Virus record (IMG/VR): IMGVR_UViG_3300027917_000075
Location: 1-42,898 of that record
Length of the DNA stretch: 42,898 bases
Strand: one strand, 5' to 3'
DNA from: a virus
The notes under the pieces were generated by a model. It ran no database searches. It saw only the letters and a program-made list of their open reading frames with translations, and had not been told where the DNA came from. How positions within the stretch are numbered: the first letter of the stretch is position 1; every line of letters starts with the position of its first letter. Position numbers and translations under genes: made by a program. Below, in pieces: positions 29,255 to 38,382 of this stretch.

Positions 29255-32200
29255 ATGGGCACAACAACCACTAATTATAGTTTTTATAAACCTGACATAG
29301 GTGAGACTGGCTGGGGCGCTACGTTTAACAGTCAGACCCTTGATGCTATAGATACAGCGATTAAAGCTAATGCTGATGCAATCTCCTTAGAAAATCTATG
29401 GGATCGTACTGGTGGAGTGCTTGTGCCCCACACTGCCAATGATCCGGTGGATTTAGGTTCAGGGAATTTTGACACAACTGGAACGATTACAGGTGGAACA
29501 CTTACAGATGGTACATTTAGCACTACAGCAGGAGTCGTTACAGGTATTTCTAGTTTAACGTTAGTTAACCTCATCAATGAATTCTCAACAGATGGGACAA
29601 TGGTAGGTGACAGTGACTCTGCAGTACCAACAGAAAAAGCGGTTAAGACATACGTAGATGCACAAGTAGCAACTTCTGATACCTTGCAAGAAGTATTTGA
29701 TAACGGACAGTCTATAGTTATTCATAATACTGATAATCTATCTTTAACGCTTACTAATAATGATACGACCAATAATCCTACTACTTTTTTACTAACTAAT
29801 GCTGGTGCATCACACGGATTAAGGATTGCGCAGACAGGTATATTAAGTGCTGCTAATTACGGATTACAAGTTTATTCTAATGCTGCACAGAATTCTTCTC
29901 CGCTAGCTATGATAATGCAAGACGGTGAATCTTCTAATCAAACTGCCTTATGGGTTGAGAATGATGGAACTGGCTCAGGAATATGGGTTGGTCAAGATGG
30001 TAATGGCGTTGGTGTAAGGATAGATAATAATGGTACTAATCATGGTTTGTATATTTCACAAGACGGAGTTTTGGCAGCAGGAGACTATGGATTATTTATA
30101 GCTTCTGCAGCAGCACAGGTAAACTCGCAATTACTGCGTATTGACTCCACTAATGCTTCTAGCACAGCTTCTTTATTCTTAATTGATAATGACACTTCAG
30201 GTGATGCTATTGAAATTGATAATAATGGAACTGGTAGAAGTATATTTATAAATAATAGTGCGTCAAGTGATAAAGCAGTCACTATATCTAACTTTTCAGA
30301 TAAAGGTGCTTTATATGTAAATCAAGATGCTGCTGTATCTGGTGGGGAATATGGATTATATGTATATACAAACGAGATACAAACTACATCACAGTTAGTA
30401 AGATTTGTTAGTACAAACGCAAGTTCGTCTACTGGTGTATTCTCACTTCAGAATTATGGAACTGGTTATGGGTTTGATATTTATAATAGTAACGCATCTA
30501 ATACTAATTTTACTACAAGAATTAGACAAAATGGGACTGGGTCCGGATTAGAGATTTCTCAAAATGGTGTGGGAGCAGCATTTGATGATAATGCTTTACA
30601 GGTTTATTCAAATGTAGCTCAAACAAACGCACCTATTTTCTATGTTCGACAAGATCAGCCAACAGGCGGAGTATTGCCAATGGCGTGGTTTCAGAATGAT
30701 TCTGACACTACTCAAGGTGTTTATATTATTCAGTCAAACTCATCTTCAATTGGAGCAGCGTGTGAGATTGATAATGATGGCACAGGACACGGAATATACA
30801 TTCATCAAGATGGAGTACTGGCAGCGAGCAAGCATGGTTTATATGTTTATTCAAACGCTGTTCAGGTAACGTCTGAGTTAGCTTATATATACCAAGCTAA
30901 CGCTTCGTCTACTGCTGATTGCACTATAATACACAACAATGGAACTGGTAATGGTTTATGGATTTATCAAAATGGAGTACTAGCAGCGAGCAAATATGGA
31001 TTGTATGTTTACTCCAATACTGACCAAGATTCTGCTCCATTAGCACGAATAGATATGGACAACGCAGGTTCTTCACAGCCGGCTTTATCTGTTAAGCAAG
31101 ATGGGACAGGGGACGGTATTGAGGTATCTAAAGACCTTGCAGGACCTTGTATTGACATCAATGCAGCAGGGACTAATGTTTCTTCACATTTAAGATTGCG
31201 TGGAGACCCAACGGTTGCTTCTCCTGTTGATGGTGATTTATGGTACACAGGAACAGCTCTTAATTTTTATGACGGTGCAACAACAACCGATCTTCTTGGT
31301 GCGGCAGCTCCTGATTATACCGATATATCTAACAATGATGCAGCGACGGACGTAACAGGTGCTGAGCTTGAAGAGTTGACAGACGGATCGGTCACGGTAC
31401 TCCACTCTCACGCCGGTGGTGGAGTTACGCTTGAGACAGCTTTTGATAATGGTCAGACAATAACTATTCTTGATACTGAAAACAGAACACTTGCCATTGC
31501 AAACCAAGATACAACAAATAATCCAGACGTAGTGACAATAACAGACCAAGGTACAGGAGGCGCGCTTCTTTTACAGCAGACTGGTAACGGACGTGCTTTG
31601 ACTATTAATAATTCTGGAACAAAACATGGTATCTATATCAATCAAGCTGATGTTTTAGATGCAGCGCAATATGCTTTATATGTTTATGGTAACGCAAGTT
31701 TTGCACAAACTAACTCTCAATTAGTATATGTTCATCAAGACAACGCATCTTCAACTGCAGGTGTCATGCGTATTCAGAATGATGGTACAGGAACTGGTTT
31801 GCGTATCAGTCAAAATGCTGATTCAGCTGGATTCTCTAACAATGCATTATATGTTTATTCTAATGTAGCCCAGACAAATGCACCGTTGCTTTATGTCCGT
31901 CAAGACCAGCCAACAGGTGGAAGTATACCTAACGTTTGGTTCCAGAATGATTCTGACACTACTCAAGGCGTTTATATCATCCAAGCTAATGCTTCTTCAA
32001 CGGGAGCAGCTTGTGAAATTGATAATGATGGTACAGGCTATGGGTTGTATATCCACAATGATACAACATCTGGAAGTCCTTTGTATGCTTATAGTACAAG
32101 TGCATCTAATAGTAGTTTTTGTGCACGTATTAGGCAAGCAGGTACGGGAAAAGGTCTTGTTGTTACAAAAGAAGGAACTGGTAACAATGCTTTTGAAGTC

Positions 32201-33232
32201 GCCAATGCTGGGAATAGTACAGCTGTTTACATAGAACAAACAGGTGTTCTTGGTGATAATGAACAAGCACTATATGTTTATAGTACAGGAGCCAACACCT
32301 CATCAGTTGGAGATGTTGTTACAATACATCAGTCCAATACGAGTTCTACAAAAAGGCTATGTCAGTTTCGTAATGATGGTTCTGGTAGTGGTGTAAATAT
32401 AGGACAATACACTACTGAACCTGCAGCATCAACTCATCTACTTCGTGTATATACAACAGTAAACTGCACTAATTCTGATTCAGCTTTAGCTCAGATTTAT
32501 CAAGGCGGAAGTGGTTCAACGCAACCTGCATTGGAAGTTTATAATAATGGAGGAGGGCATGGAACTTATATAAATCAAGTTGGGCAGTTAGATGCCAATA
32601 TGCATGCTTTATATGTTACTTCAAATGCTGCTCATAGTAATTCTAGTTCTCAGCTTGTGAGATTTATTCAAGATAGCGCAAGTGCCACACAAGTTTTATT
32701 AAGATTGGATAATGATGGAAGTAGCAGAGCATTATCAATAGCACAAAATGGAGATGCGGCGCACATTGTTCTTAGCGGAGATCCAACGAACAGCTCGCCG
32801 GTTGATGGAGATCTTTGGCATGATGGAACAACTCTTAACTTTAATGATGGCACAAGGACACATGCTTTAACTGGTATCTCAGCACTTGAGTTTGTCATAG
32901 ATGGTGGTGGATCTGCTATAACAACAGGTATAAAAGGTGATCTTGAGATACCGTTTGACTGTACAATTCTTCAGGCAACATTGTTACTTGACCAATCAGC
33001 TACATTTACACTTGATATTTGGAAAGATACTTACGCGAACTTTCCTCCGACTGTGGCTGATACTATCACGGCTGCAGCTAAGCCGGGTACAACAGCAACG
33101 AATAAAGACCAAGACTCTACGCTGACAGGATGGACGACATCGGTAACAGCTGGAGATATTATACGATTCAATGTAGACGCTAACGATAGCGCTACACGTG
33201 CAACTATTTCACTAAAGGTGGTTAAGACATAA
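29255..33232 (+). CDS. Very long repetitive tail-fibre-like protein (1325 aa)
   Basis: Opening YSFYKPDIGETGWGATFNSQTLDAID is typical of phage tail-fibre or appendage proteins. Most of the length is repeats of a module with NDGTGxGxxIxQxG, LYVYSNAxQ and QxNASST elements, alternating strands of a probable beta-helix or fibrous stack. Two SPVDGDLW blocks (about 31200-31280 and 32780-32860) mark similar ends of two halves, and the second half restarts with FDNGQTITI like the first (FDNGQSIVI). The last 120 residues form a different beta-domain. Adhesion to host or another surface is inferred. SD GGGAGG; stop overlaps the next ATG. Confidence 0.85.
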   Translation: MGTTTTNYSFYKPDIGETGWGATFNSQTLDAIDTAIKANADAISLENLWDRTGGVLVPHTANDPVDLGSGNFDTTGTITGGTLTDGTFSTTAGVVTGISSLTLVNLINEFSTDGTMVGDSDSAVPTEKAVKTYVDAQVATSDTLQEVFDNGQSIVIHNTDNLSLTLTNNDTTNNPTTFLLTNAGASHGLRIAQTGILSAANYGLQVYSNAAQNSSPLAMIMQDGESSNQTALWVENDGTGSGIWVGQDGNGVGVRIDNNGTNHGLYISQDGVLAAGDYGLFIASAAAQVNSQLLRIDSTNASSTASLFLIDNDTSGDAIEIDNNGTGRSIFINNSASSDKAVTISNFSDKGALYVNQDAAVSGGEYGLYVYTNEIQTTSQLVRFVSTNASSSTGVFSLQNYGTGYGFDIYNSNASNTNFTTRIRQNGTGSGLEISQNGVGAAFDDNALQVYSNVAQTNAPIFYVRQDQPTGGVLPMAWFQNDSDTTQGVYIIQSNSSSIGAACEIDNDGTGHGIYIHQDGVLAASKHGLYVYSNAVQVTSELAYIYQANASSTADCTIIHNNGTGNGLWIYQNGVLAASKYGLYVYSNTDQDSAPLARIDMDNAGSSQPALSVKQDGTGDGIEVSKDLAGPCIDINAAGTNVSSHLRLRGDPTVASPVDGDLWYTGTALNFYDGATTTDLLGAAAPDYTDISNNDAATDVTGAELEELTDGSVTVLHSHAGGGVTLETAFDNGQTITILDTENRTLAIANQDTTNNPDVVTITDQGTGGALLLQQTGNGRALTINNSGTKHGIYINQADVLDAAQYALYVYGNASFAQTNSQLVYVHQDNASSTAGVMRIQNDGTGTGLRISQNADSAGFSNNALYVYSNVAQTNAPLLYVRQDQPTGGSIPNVWFQNDSDTTQGVYIIQANASSTGAACEIDNDGTGYGLYIHNDTTSGSPLYAYSTSASNSSFCARIRQAGTGKGLVVTKEGTGNNAFEVANAGNSTAVYIEQTGVLGDNEQALYVYSTGANTSSVGDVVTIHQSNTSSTKRLCQFRNDGSGSGVNIGQYTTEPAASTHLLRVYTTVNCTNSDSALAQIYQGGSGSTQPALEVYNNGGGHGTYINQVGQLDANMHALYVTSNAAHSNSSSQLVRFIQDSASATQVLLRLDNDGSSRALSIAQNGDAAHIVLSGDPTNSSPVDGDLWHDGTTLNFNDGTRTHALTGISALEFVIDGGGSAITTGIKGDLEIPFDCTILQATLLLDQSATFTLDIWKDTYANFPPTVADTITAAAKPGTTATNKDQDSTLTGWTTSVTAGDIIRFNVDANDSATRATISLKVVKT
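30601..32040 (+). repeat. Internal duplication in the fibre gene, offset 1251 bp
   Basis: The segment near 30601-30790 recurs near 31852-32041 with high DNA identity, including a 26-base perfect match (30692-30717 and 31943-31968). The offset, 1251 bp, is a multiple of three, so frame is kept. Recombination between copies would change fibre length. Confidence 0.8.
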
Positions 33233-35982
33233 TGGCAGGATTAGATTACAAAGCTGATTTAGTATTTCATCCTGATGGTAATGACGGTGGGACGGATGTC
33301 ATAGAAAGCGGTAACACTGGTCATGTAGCAACTAGAGTCGGTGATGCTAGTTTTTCTGAGATAACAAAAGCATTCGGAACCACTTCATTATTATTAGGAG
33401 GAAGTTCCGATTACTTATCTATTCCTAATAGTTCAGATTTTGATATTATGGCTAGTAATGCGGTAAGTAATGTCTTTACTGTTGAAGCTTGGGTATATGC
33501 ACATGATATTTCAGCATCCAGACCAATATTCCAGCATTATAATTCAGCAGCAAGTTATAGTTGGTGGCTTTTGGAACATACTACAGCTGGTCTTAAACTT
33601 TCATTTAGACTCACTGGAACTACTTATATAAATTATGATACTAATGTGAAAATAGATGTTAATAGATGGGAGCACGTTGTTCTTTATGTTGAAGGTACGG
33701 GAAGCACAAAAGATATAGGAATATATCTAAATGGTAGGCAAGTTGGATGGGTTCAACATGCTCAGACGGGGACTGTTGGAGGTCCGTTATATATAGGGTA
33801 CAACGGTGAAGCTACAACTGAATGGGATGGGCATTTAGATGAAGCGAGGATTTATGCCGGTAATCCTTATTCAGCTAATCCTAACTCAGGTAAGACTGAC
33901 TTAATAACCGTTCCTACGGCTGCTCACACATCTGATGTTAACACTAATCTTTTACTTCATATGGAAGGAATGGATAGGTCACAGAATCATGCTAACGCAA
34001 CATTTCAAGGTACAGCTCAAGTAGATACAGCCGTATCAAAGTTTGGCGATGGTTCATTACTACTTGATGGAAATTCAGATTATGTTGAGATACCTGATAG
34101 CGAAGCATGGAATTTCGGAGATGATGATTGGACTATAGATGCGTGGATTTACTTTAATAACGTTACTCAGAATGATCAGTATGTTTGTTCCCAGTCTGTA
34201 GATTCACAGAATTATTGGGGACTTTATTGGGATAATAGTAACCAAATGCGTATGCAAATGGATAACAATGCTGGTGATGGAGACGAGTTCTTTTTAGGAG
34301 CTAGTTTTACTCCGACAATAAATACATGGTATCATTTGGCTGTAGTTAGAGAAGGAAATGATTTTACCATGTATATTAATGGTACAAGTATAGGAAGTAC
34401 TACCGACGCTAGTTCAACGTTTCCAAGTTTAGCACATACATTAGAAATAGGCGCTCGAACTTCTTCGAGTAAGTATTTCTTTGGTCAAATTGAAGAGTTT
34501 AGAATATCAAACTTTGCTAGATGGACTGCTAACTTTACTGCTCCAACAGATTATTATTCTACTCCAGATTCAGGAGGAATAACAAGTGACACTACAATGT
34601 TAGTACGCGGTGATGGTCCTGATGGCAGCTATGAGATAAGTGATTCTGGTGCTGGTCATGTAGTTACTCAGAATGGAACAGCAGCACTTTCTACAACGCA
34701 GAAAAAGTTTGGTTCAAGTTCATTATATTTACCGGGAACATCTGCTAATTATCTTACGGTACCTGATAGTGCAGATTGGGATTTATTTGCTTCAAATTCA
34801 GATAGTTGGACCATGGATCTATGGATGAAGCCGGATGATTACACAGCTTCTGAAGATCAAATTCTGCTACAGCAGTATCAAGACAATAATACTAGATGGC
34901 ACTTTTGGTATCACTGTGGTACGGGTGGAGGTAGAGGATTTAGGTGTTATTTTGTTAGTGGTGGTTTAGATTATGGAATGACATCAATTAATACTCCTTT
35001 GTCAGATAACAATTGGCATCACATTGCTGTTTGTAAAGTGGCAGATGAATATGGTTTATATGTGGATGGGACACAGGTTAATTATGCGCAAACATCAACA
35101 ACTGTAAATATGTCAGGATTGTTGTATATTGGAGCAGATAATGCTGGAACATCAAATTTCCATGGTTATTTAGATGAGATACGCATAACTAAATCTAATC
35201 CATTTCAAGCCGCTCCTGTTGTTGGTTTAACAGATACAATAACAGTACCTGCATCTGCGTATGAAGATATTAACGCTAGACTTTTATTACACATGGAACC
35301 CAAAGACGTATCTCTTAATTATAATATTCCTGATTTTGGTGGAACAGCAGCTTCATTATCGACAAATGTTCAATGGGGTTGGGGGAGATCATCTTTATGG
35401 TTCGACGGTAATTCTGATTATATCAAAATACCAGATGCTGGGACAGATTTTGATATTGTCGCTAGTAGTAGCGATAATTGGACTATTGATTTATGGGCTA
35501 GGTGGAATTCGCATGGGAGTGGTGGGGATATAATGACCTTGTATTCTCAGTTTCAGTCAGCTATAAATTATATTCAAATAAAACATAGGAATAGCTCAGG
35601 TCTTAGGTGGGAGGTTCAAGTTGGCGGTGGTGTTATTATTGATACTGGTTATGTAGCTGAGATTACAGATACTGGTATTTGGCATCATATAGCTATGTGT
35701 AAAGTGGGAAGTTTGTATGGACTTTATATTGATGGGGCGCAAGTCGGTTATACTAATGATAGTTCAACAGGTAATCTTACGGGTGATGTGTATCTTGGAC
35801 AAAGAGGAGATAGTGGTAATTGGTTTAATGGAGAAATGAATGAGATAAGAGTACAGCATAGTAATTGGTTTGGAGCTGCTCCTGTTGTTGGTTTGACTGA
35901 TACTATTGATGTACCATTAGGGCAGTATACAGAAGAAGTGCTGTCATGGACAGGATATAGTCAGGGGATTATAATTGCTTAA
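33232..35982 (+). CDS. Four-fold LamG/concanavalin-like domain protein (916 aa)
   Basis: Four LamG/ConA-like domains, each with a FGxxSLxLxGxSDYxxIPDS start (near residues 47, 272, 493 and 718), a WTIDxW strand, a NxWHHIAxCK strand, a GLYxDGxQV hairpin, and an ending such as DEIRI. Domains of this type bind glycans. Placed after the long fibre gene, it is probably a virion adhesin. Domains three and four share the linkers AAPVVGLTDTI. The ATG overlaps the stop of the fibre gene (TAATG). Confidence 0.88.
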   Translation: MAGLDYKADLVFHPDGNDGGTDVIESGNTGHVATRVGDASFSEITKAFGTTSLLLGGSSDYLSIPNSSDFDIMASNAVSNVFTVEAWVYAHDISASRPIFQHYNSAASYSWWLLEHTTAGLKLSFRLTGTTYINYDTNVKIDVNRWEHVVLYVEGTGSTKDIGIYLNGRQVGWVQHAQTGTVGGPLYIGYNGEATTEWDGHLDEARIYAGNPYSANPNSGKTDLITVPTAAHTSDVNTNLLLHMEGMDRSQNHANATFQGTAQVDTAVSKFGDGSLLLDGNSDYVEIPDSEAWNFGDDDWTIDAWIYFNNVTQNDQYVCSQSVDSQNYWGLYWDNSNQMRMQMDNNAGDGDEFFLGASFTPTINTWYHLAVVREGNDFTMYINGTSIGSTTDASSTFPSLAHTLEIGARTSSSKYFFGQIEEFRISNFARWTANFTAPTDYYSTPDSGGITSDTTMLVRGDGPDGSYEISDSGAGHVVTQNGTAALSTTQKKFGSSSLYLPGTSANYLTVPDSADWDLFASNSDSWTMDLWMKPDDYTASEDQILLQQYQDNNTRWHFWYHCGTGGGRGFRCYFVSGGLDYGMTSINTPLSDNNWHHIAVCKVADEYGLYVDGTQVNYAQTSTTVNMSGLLYIGADNAGTSNFHGYLDEIRITKSNPFQAAPVVGLTDTITVPASAYEDINARLLLHMEPKDVSLNYNIPDFGGTAASLSTNVQWGWGRSSLWFDGNSDYIKIPDAGTDFDIVASSSDNWTIDLWARWNSHGSGGDIMTLYSQFQSAINYIQIKHRNSSGLRWEVQVGGGVIIDTGYVAEITDTGIWHHIAMCKVGSLYGLYIDGAQVGYTNDSSTGNLTGDVYLGQRGDSGNWFNGEMNEIRVQHSNWFGAAPVVGLTDTIDVPLGQYTEEVLSWTGYSQGIIIA

Positions 35983-36127
35983 TAGACTTTTAATAATATT
36001 TATTTGTGCAGCTATAGTTGGCCTTTGGGTCAGGGTTAACTTTCTTATAGATGCAACGACAGAACTCGATAGGCGAGTTCGGTTAATAGCCGGGGGGCTA
36101 ATGGAATTAAAAACGGGGAGGAATTAA
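35975..36127 (+). CDS. Small membrane protein with TTG start (50 aa)
   Basis: TTG at 35975 is preceded by AGGGGA at a good distance and no ATG is available. The product starts LNRLLIIFICAAIVGLWV, one membrane helix, then a charged region (DATTELDRRVRLIAGG). It overlaps the LamG gene end by eight bases and its stop overlaps the next ATG. Role unknown. Confidence 0.6.
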   Translation: MLNRLLIIFICAAIVGLWVRVNFLIDATTELDRRVRLIAGGLMELKTGRN

Positions 36128-36300
36128 TGCAAGTAGAATTAGAAATAGCTGATATTCAAAACTTACTGTCAATCGTTAATCAATCTATGATCAAGGGACA
36201 AGATGCTGAGACAATCGCTAATTTAAAAATCAAATTACGGCAAGCGTTACCTGCGGTAAAGAATGATAATCCGCAGCCGGAAGAAGGAGGGGAACAATAA
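36127..36300 (+). CDS. Small hypothetical protein (57 aa)
   Basis: ATG after GGGGAGGAATTA. The product is helical, MQVELEIADIQNLLSIVNQS then ETIANLKIKLRQALP, with a Glu/Gly tail. The stop overlaps the following ATG (TAATG). Small helical proteins of this kind are frequent among phage structural genes. Confidence 0.75.
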   Translation: MQVELEIADIQNLLSIVNQSMIKGQDAETIANLKIKLRQALPAVKNDNPQPEEGGEQ

Positions 36301-36650
36301 TGGCAGATATGGGAGCTTATCAATTATGGACCACGGAGTCTATTGCTGCTAGCGGTACAGCTGTGTCTGAGCCTATAGATATAGGGAAGGCGAATGCTCT
36401 AGCGTTGCACGTTACCGCTATTACAGGTGGCGTTGGACTAGATGTTACGTTTACATATTCTCTTAGTAACAGTAAAGAGGGGACATATGTAACGCCTAGT
36501 TCACCGGCAACAATTGGAGCTAATATTGCTGCGGCAGATGTGCTTGATTTTGCGCCTGAAGCAGCACGGTTTATTAAAATAACCGCCACTAACAATGATG
36601 TAGCGGATGCTGCAGTTGTTACAGCACAACTTGCTATGCAAGAATTATAA
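36300..36650 (+). CDS. Beta-rich structural protein (116 aa)
   Basis: Starts MADMGAYQLWTTESIAASGTAVSEPIDIG and continues with strands (LALHVTAITGGVGLDVTFTYS, RFIKITATNN). Likely a beta-sandwich virion protein. Similar compositions occur in the genes at 39813 and 40331. No family named. Confidence 0.75.
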   Translation: MADMGAYQLWTTESIAASGTAVSEPIDIGKANALALHVTAITGGVGLDVTFTYSLSNSKEGTYVTPSSPATIGANIAAADVLDFAPEAARFIKITATNNDVADAAVVTAQLAMQEL

Positions 36651-36660
36651 GGAGGTCGTT

Positions 36661-37170
36661 ATGGGTTTTGCTAAAGGACCTCGTGATGAGGTCAGAGAAG
36701 AAAAGACCGTAACCATCATTAAGAAGGTCATCCAAGAGCCAAAGTTTGAAGAGGTTCAAGTAGCGAAGCCTATCTTTAAAGAGGTGGTTATAGAGAAACC
36801 GGTTATAAAGGAAGTGGAAGTTATTATAGAAAAACCGGTTATCAAAGAAGTGGAAAAGATCGTGGAGGTACCGCGTTATGTGCCGAAAGAGATCGAAATT
36901 GAGAAGATTAAGACAGTTCCAAAAACTGTTACGGATGCCAAAGTGGTGGAGAAAGTCGTCTATGTCACTAAAGAAGTACCTAAACTTAAGGAAATTGAAT
37001 ACGTTGTGCGAGTACCGAAGGTGGTCTATCAAGAACAAATTAAAGAGCTTATAGTACCAGTACTTAAAGAACAGGAGATTATAGTTCAACGTCCTAAGTT
37101 TGTAGAAAAAGTAGTAGAGCTTATTAAACCTAAATATATATGTCAAAAATGCGGACATGAGGTAAGATGA
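36661..37170 (+). CDS. Alveolin-like charged-repeat protein (169 aa)
   Basis: Start at ATG 36661, set by GGAGG; an earlier in-frame codon has none. After a short head the whole protein is alternating Val/Ile, Lys/Glu and Pro: EKPVIKEVE occurs twice, then EKIVEVP, EKIKTVP, EKVVYV, EVPKLKEIEYVVRVP, and so on, ending ICQKCGHEVR. The EKxVEVP style closely resembles alveolin/articulin repeats of eukaryotic cytoskeletal proteins. A stiff or filamentous linker protein is plausible; the role is unknown. Confidence 0.75.
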   Translation: MGFAKGPRDEVREEKTVTIIKKVIQEPKFEEVQVAKPIFKEVVIEKPVIKEVEVIIEKPVIKEVEKIVEVPRYVPKEIEIEKIKTVPKTVTDAKVVEKVVYVTKEVPKLKEIEYVVRVPKVVYQEQIKELIVPVLKEQEIIVQRPKFVEKVVELIKPKYICQKCGHEVR

Positions 37171-37769
37171 GAGCACTTCAGCATGTAAAGGAAATTGGGG
37201 ATTTTGATTATTATAATGCGTACACTTTGACGAATTTATATGTCGAGCAAGTGTTTGGTGGATTATTATCTACCATAAATATAACCAATGATTCTCCTAC
37301 TGATACAGCCCAGTTTAGTTGGGATGGTGCTACACTTGCCGGTGAAGTTAAACCGGGTGAAAGCGTTACTATAAAAGTGGATCAGCATAGTAGCATATAT
37401 ATCAAGGGCACGGCAGGAGGCGATGATGTTCGTATCTGGGGATACGTAGACCTCAGGGCATCTGCAGTTACAACATCATTTGTTCCCCTTGGTGTTGTAA
37501 ACAAATCATATGAAGGGACTGTTACGGCAGGCAACAGTCCCATCACTTTAGATTTTAATTCCGATGCTGGGCGTAATGCAAAAGACGGTTGGGTTAACTG
37601 TGACGGATTAGGAGATATGACAGTTGCTTTTTCAAGAGACGGCATTACTTATGGTGATGCTTGGACTATGAAACAAGGTGAGAATACAGGTCTCAGGAAT
37701 TTTGATGTTGATAGTTTAAAAATAACGCATTCTGGAGTAGATTGCGGATACAGGGTGGTGTTAATCTAA
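37167..37769 (+). CDS. Beta-rich structural protein (200 aa)
   Basis: ATGA overlap with the repeat-protein gene. Segments such as GGLLSTINITNDSPTDTAQFSWDG, GEVKPGESVTIKVDQHSSIYIKG and GDMTVAFSRDGITYG suggest two beta-sandwich domains. Likely a virion component; no family named. Its stop overlaps the next ATG. Confidence 0.75.
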   Translation: MRALQHVKEIGDFDYYNAYTLTNLYVEQVFGGLLSTINITNDSPTDTAQFSWDGATLAGEVKPGESVTIKVDQHSSIYIKGTAGGDDVRIWGYVDLRASAVTTSFVPLGVVNKSYEGTVTAGNSPITLDFNSDAGRNAKDGWVNCDGLGDMTVAFSRDGITYGDAWTMKQGENTGLRNFDVDSLKITHSGVDCGYRVVLI

Positions 37770-38140
37770 TGGCTGATTTTAGACCTTCATTTAGAAAAGT
37801 TACAGGTTTAGTTGATGTTTCAGCAGAAGCTTCTTCTGTGATTGCGGTGGGACAACAGACACTCGTTGGCGTTAACACATTAACAACAATTGTAACTATG
37901 ACTGCGAATGGATATGATCACGTTACACAAATATCTTGTAGTGGTCAGGAGTCGGCAAAGTGGCAATTATTTATTAATTCGGTGCTGGTAGATACAAAAA
38001 GAGGAGGATTAAATATAGAGTTTAGATTTGTTAATCCTTTGTATATAGCAGCGACGAGCGTTCTAGATGTTAAGATGACTCACTATGTAACGGGTGAGAC
38101 TCCTACATTTGACGCGACAATCTATGGATTTAGTGCATAA
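37769..38140 (+). CDS. Beta-rich structural protein (123 aa)
   Basis: ATG 37769 overlaps the previous stop (TAATG), which I prefer to an upstream in-frame codon without SD. MADFRPSFRKVTGLVDVSAEASSVIAVGQQ then YDHVTQISCSGQESAKWQLFINSVLVDTKRGG suggests one beta-sandwich domain, resembling small phage appendage proteins. Confidence 0.75.
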   Translation: MADFRPSFRKVTGLVDVSAEASSVIAVGQQTLVGVNTLTTIVTMTANGYDHVTQISCSGQESAKWQLFINSVLVDTKRGGLNIEFRFVNPLYIAATSVLDVKMTHYVTGETPTFDATIYGFSA

Positions 38141-38370
38141 TGGCAGATTTACCCGTACCCCAAAATTGGCTAGTAAGCCCCGATGCCGCCATTGAGGAAA
38201 AATGGCGAGAGATTCAGATTCAAGAGAGACTATCTAGGATAGTCAGGCATAAACAGGACATCGAGGACTTGACAAAGGGTAAGATCAAGGAACTCGAAAT
38301 AAAGATTAGCATGTTGGAAAAAGAAATCCAGCATTTAAAACAAAAACAACCGGTTGAGGTAAACACTTAA
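38140..38370 (+). CDS. Small coiled-coil protein (76 aa)
   Basis: Coupled by TAATG overlap. After MADLPVPQNWLVSPDAA the product is a long charged helix (HKQDIEDLTKGKIKELEIKI, LEKEIQHLKQKQ), very likely a coiled coil. Possibly an oligomerisation or fibre-connection element. Confidence 0.75.
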   Translation: MADLPVPQNWLVSPDAAIEEKWREIQIQERLSRIVRHKQDIEDLTKGKIKELEIKISMLEKEIQHLKQKQPVEVNT

Positions 38371-38382
38371 AAGGAGGTAGCC

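Noticed and set aside
36634-37176. 180-codon open frame opposite the alveolin-like gene.
   Set aside because: It is the antisense of a low-complexity Lys/Glu/Val repeat, has no SD, and runs against the transcription of the module.
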